NCBI GenBank assembly: GCA_963575745.1
Contig: CAUYUJ010016294.1
Span: forward strand, 492,157 to 556,156
From: Prorocentrum cordatum
Lineage: Eukaryota; Sar; Dinophyceae; Prorocentrales; Prorocentraceae
Direction: 5' to 3'
DNA length: 64,000 nt
Shown: positions 62,205 through 64,000 of the stretch, piece by piece
How positions within the stretch are numbered: the stretch's first letter is position 1
Layout of the letters: every line of letters starts with the position of its first letter
Notes under the pieces: generated by a model
The model's database searches: none
Seen by the model: only the letters and a program-made list of their open reading frames with translations
Told to the model about the DNA's origin: nothing
Made by a program: the position numbers and the translations under genes

Positions 62205-63085
62205 TTGACTTGGCCGCAGCTGGAGTTGGAGGGGGCGGGGGCGACGGCGGCCCTATCCACGTCGGTCCTGAGCTCTATGTGTTTGATGTGGAGAAGGCTG
62301 CTACCGCATGGTCGAGTGCCATTGATTCGTCTCTCGCAGCGCTAGAACGCATGAAGGCGCCGCCGGCAGGTGTGGCCGCCTCGAGCCATCGCCAGCTCTC
62401 ATTGGTCACGAACACTCGCGAGGTGTTCTACGTGTGTTGGAGCGACTGGAGCAACAGAGTGGGCGCGAGGATTCGCCTCGATGCGAAGACGCGTAAGCCT
62501 GTGTGGGAGCCAGCATCAACGTACCCAGGGGGTGTTCGCGAGGTGCACTATCCAGCAGAGGACGTAGTGGTGTGGGACATCGGGGTGCTGCTGTATAAGC
62601 AGAAAGCGCTCCGAGAAACGCCCCATCGAGACATCTTGCACTTAGAGCGTCTGATGAGGCATCTCGTTGATTACTCCCGGGCCATTGGCGAGAAGATTGA
62701 CGGCGTGAAGGGGCATGCCTGTAGCTTCTGCAACGGGGGAGGGGGCACGTTTAGGTGCACATGCTGCTTACTCGACCTTCACAGCGAGTGTGCGGGCAAG
62801 TTGTGTGAAGTAGGGGGGGGGGGTGTTGCGCGTGGAAGCCGCGCGCCTCCCAGCTATTCCCGAGCTAGCGGGCGGCCCCCATATATACGGGGGGCTGTGC
62901 CAGCTGTGCAAGAGGGTGTGGGCCTAGTGCCGGCGGCGGCGCCAGCCTACCAACAGTGGTGCGGTTCTACTGTTAGGCAGCACTGCTGCGAGCCAAGCGC
63001 ACTGGAGGAGGTGGAAGGGGAGGAAGGAGGAGGAGGAGGAGGAGGAGGAGGAAAGAGGGAACGCTATGACGTTACGACGTTATGA
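62205..63085 (+). CDS. hAT-like gene, last exon, with a Cys/His cluster
   Basis: Reads VGPELYVFDVEKAATAWSSA, EVFYVCWSDWSNRVGARIRL and VVVWDIGVLLYKQKAL, then a zinc-binding-looking cluster CSFCNGGGGTFRCTCCLLDLH followed by SEC (C-x2-C-x8-C-x-C-C-x3-D-L-H-x2-C). After about 62810 the sequence becomes Gly/Pro-rich and ends at TGA 63083. The cluster resembles a shortened PHD/RING-like finger. Whether this exon belongs to the same transcript as 56.7-61.4 kb is inferred from strand and spacing. Confidence 0.5.
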
Positions 63086-63125
63086 TGCTATGATGCCATG
63101 GTGTTATGAAGATACATGGTCACCA

Positions 63126-63250
63126 TTGGGGCATACAGACATACACGCATGCATACATATATCTATATGTACATACACATGTGCACACATACATATGTAC
63201 ATACATATGTATATACTTATATACATACACACGTACATACATACAAACGG
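63126..63250. repeat. (CATA/CACA)n microsatellite
   Basis: Imperfect tetranucleotide repeat 'catacatatgtacatacata' with alternating purine-pyrimidine character. Confidence 0.9.
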
Positions 63251-63329
63251 TGGTGGCTCATTCAGACATCAGCTGTGACGGCCCTGTTTGCACGCCAGAG
63301 GCCACCTCTGAAATACATGGTTGGGGGGA

Positions 63330-64000
63330 GGGTGCCTCCAGAGATGATATCTGAAGGCGCCCTCCCCAGCCATAGCTGTCAGAGATGATCTCTGAAGCCC
63401 TACAGCGGGCTAGGGCATTCAGAGATCATCTCTGAAGGTGCCCTCCCCAGCCATAGCTTTCAGAGCTGATCTCTGAAAGCTATGTCGGGGGAGGGCGCCT
63501 TCAGAGATCATCTCTGAAGGCCCTAGCCCGCTGTAGGGTTTCAGAGATCATCTCTGAAAGCTATGGCTGGGGAGGGCGCCTTCAGAGATGATCTCTGAAG
63601 GCCCTAGCCCACTATAGGGTTTCAGAGATCATCTCTGAAAGCTATGGCTGGGGAGGGCGCATTCAGAGATCATCTCTGAAGGCCCTGGCCCACTGTATGG
63701 TTTCAGAGATCATCTCTGAAAGCTATGGCTGGGGAGGGCGCCTTCAGAGATCATCTCTGAAGGCCCTGGCCCACTGTAGGGTTTCAGAGATCATCTCTGA
63801 AAGCTATGGCTGGGGAGGGCGCCTTCAGAGATCATCTCTGAAAGCTATGTCCGGGGAGGGCGCCTTCAGAGATGATCTCTGAAGGCCCTAGCCCGCTGTA
63901 GGGCTTCAGAGATCATCTCTGAAAGCTATGGCTGGGGAGGGCGCCTTCAGAGATCATCTCTGAAGGCCCTAGCCCACTATAGGGCTTCAGAGATCATCTC
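63330..64000. repeat. 81-bp satellite of nested palindromes, running off the window
   Basis: Each 81-bp unit has two copies of the palindrome TTCAGAGATCATCTCTGAA separated alternately by 'agctatggctggggagggcg' and 'ggccctagcccactataggg'. Spacing is exact (63540, 63621, 63702). From 63330 to about 63470 the units are in the opposite orientation, with the switch at 'ttcagagctgatctctgaa'. A 61-residue open frame (63697-63882) is repeat-derived. Confidence 0.95.

Overview
The window reads as nuclear DNA of a dinoflagellate. The grounds are: degenerate copies of the dinoflagellate spliced leader embedded in genomic sequence (17944-17969, 56682-56702); interstitial TTTAGGG telomere-type repeats; proteins rich in KRPAA motifs; very GC-rich, microsatellite-laden non-coding DNA; and a very large Ty1/copia retrotransposon. 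I cannot fix the genus from sequence alone; Symbiodiniaceae or Prorocentrum-like lineages are plausible.

Layout. 1-25.6 kb is almost gene-free. It holds polypurine (GGA)n tracts, two copies of a ~200-bp inverted-repeat (MITE-like) element, three copies of an ACATGTTT-rich dispersed repeat, a telomere-like palindromic zone with several tandem repeats (5.8-9.65 kb), a degenerate GC-rich tandem array (about 11.95-13.86 kb), further minisatellites and a 1.4-kb purine tract. 25663-42033 is one intact 16.4-kb Ty1/copia element with 285-bp LTRs that differ at one base, inserted into a copy of the ACATGTTT repeat with a 5-bp target duplication. 42-47.9 kb is again low-complexity DNA with one weak gene candidate. 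48.2-63.1 kb carries at least three plus-strand genes, apparently split into exons by introns made of (GGA)n, (GA)n or AT-rich tandem repeats. The window ends in an 81-bp satellite of nested palindromes.

The retrotransposon is the main interest. ORF1 (about 3076 aa) has hydrophobic N-terminal segments, a gag-like region, a CCHC knuckle, a domain matching the Tpt1/KptA RNA 2'-phosphotransferase family with all its key residues, a RING-H2 finger and an aspartic protease motif. A single in-frame UGA in the context UGA-CGG, followed after 9 nt by an 8-bp stem-loop, separates it from ORF2, which carries two methyltransferase-like modules, integrase, copia reverse transcriptase and RNase H. This looks like programmed stop-codon readthrough giving a polyprotein of about 5.3 kaa. 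Scattered through both ORFs and into the 3' UTR are more than 50 copies of a 14-15-nt perfect or near-perfect hairpin (typically GCGGG-GNNA-CCCGC). Its stems show compensatory base changes and it occurs in all three reading phases, so nucleic-acid structure, not only protein sequence, appears to be maintained.

The downstream genes include one with KRPAA motifs whose intron is a large foldback (48213-50773), one unrecognised acidic-protein gene (51.3-54.4 kb) and a multi-exon gene resembling hAT-type transposase-derived dinoflagellate proteins (56.7-63.1 kb), with an in-frame stop that may mark decay. All exon boundaries are approximate, and family names come from motif recognition by eye, not from searches.
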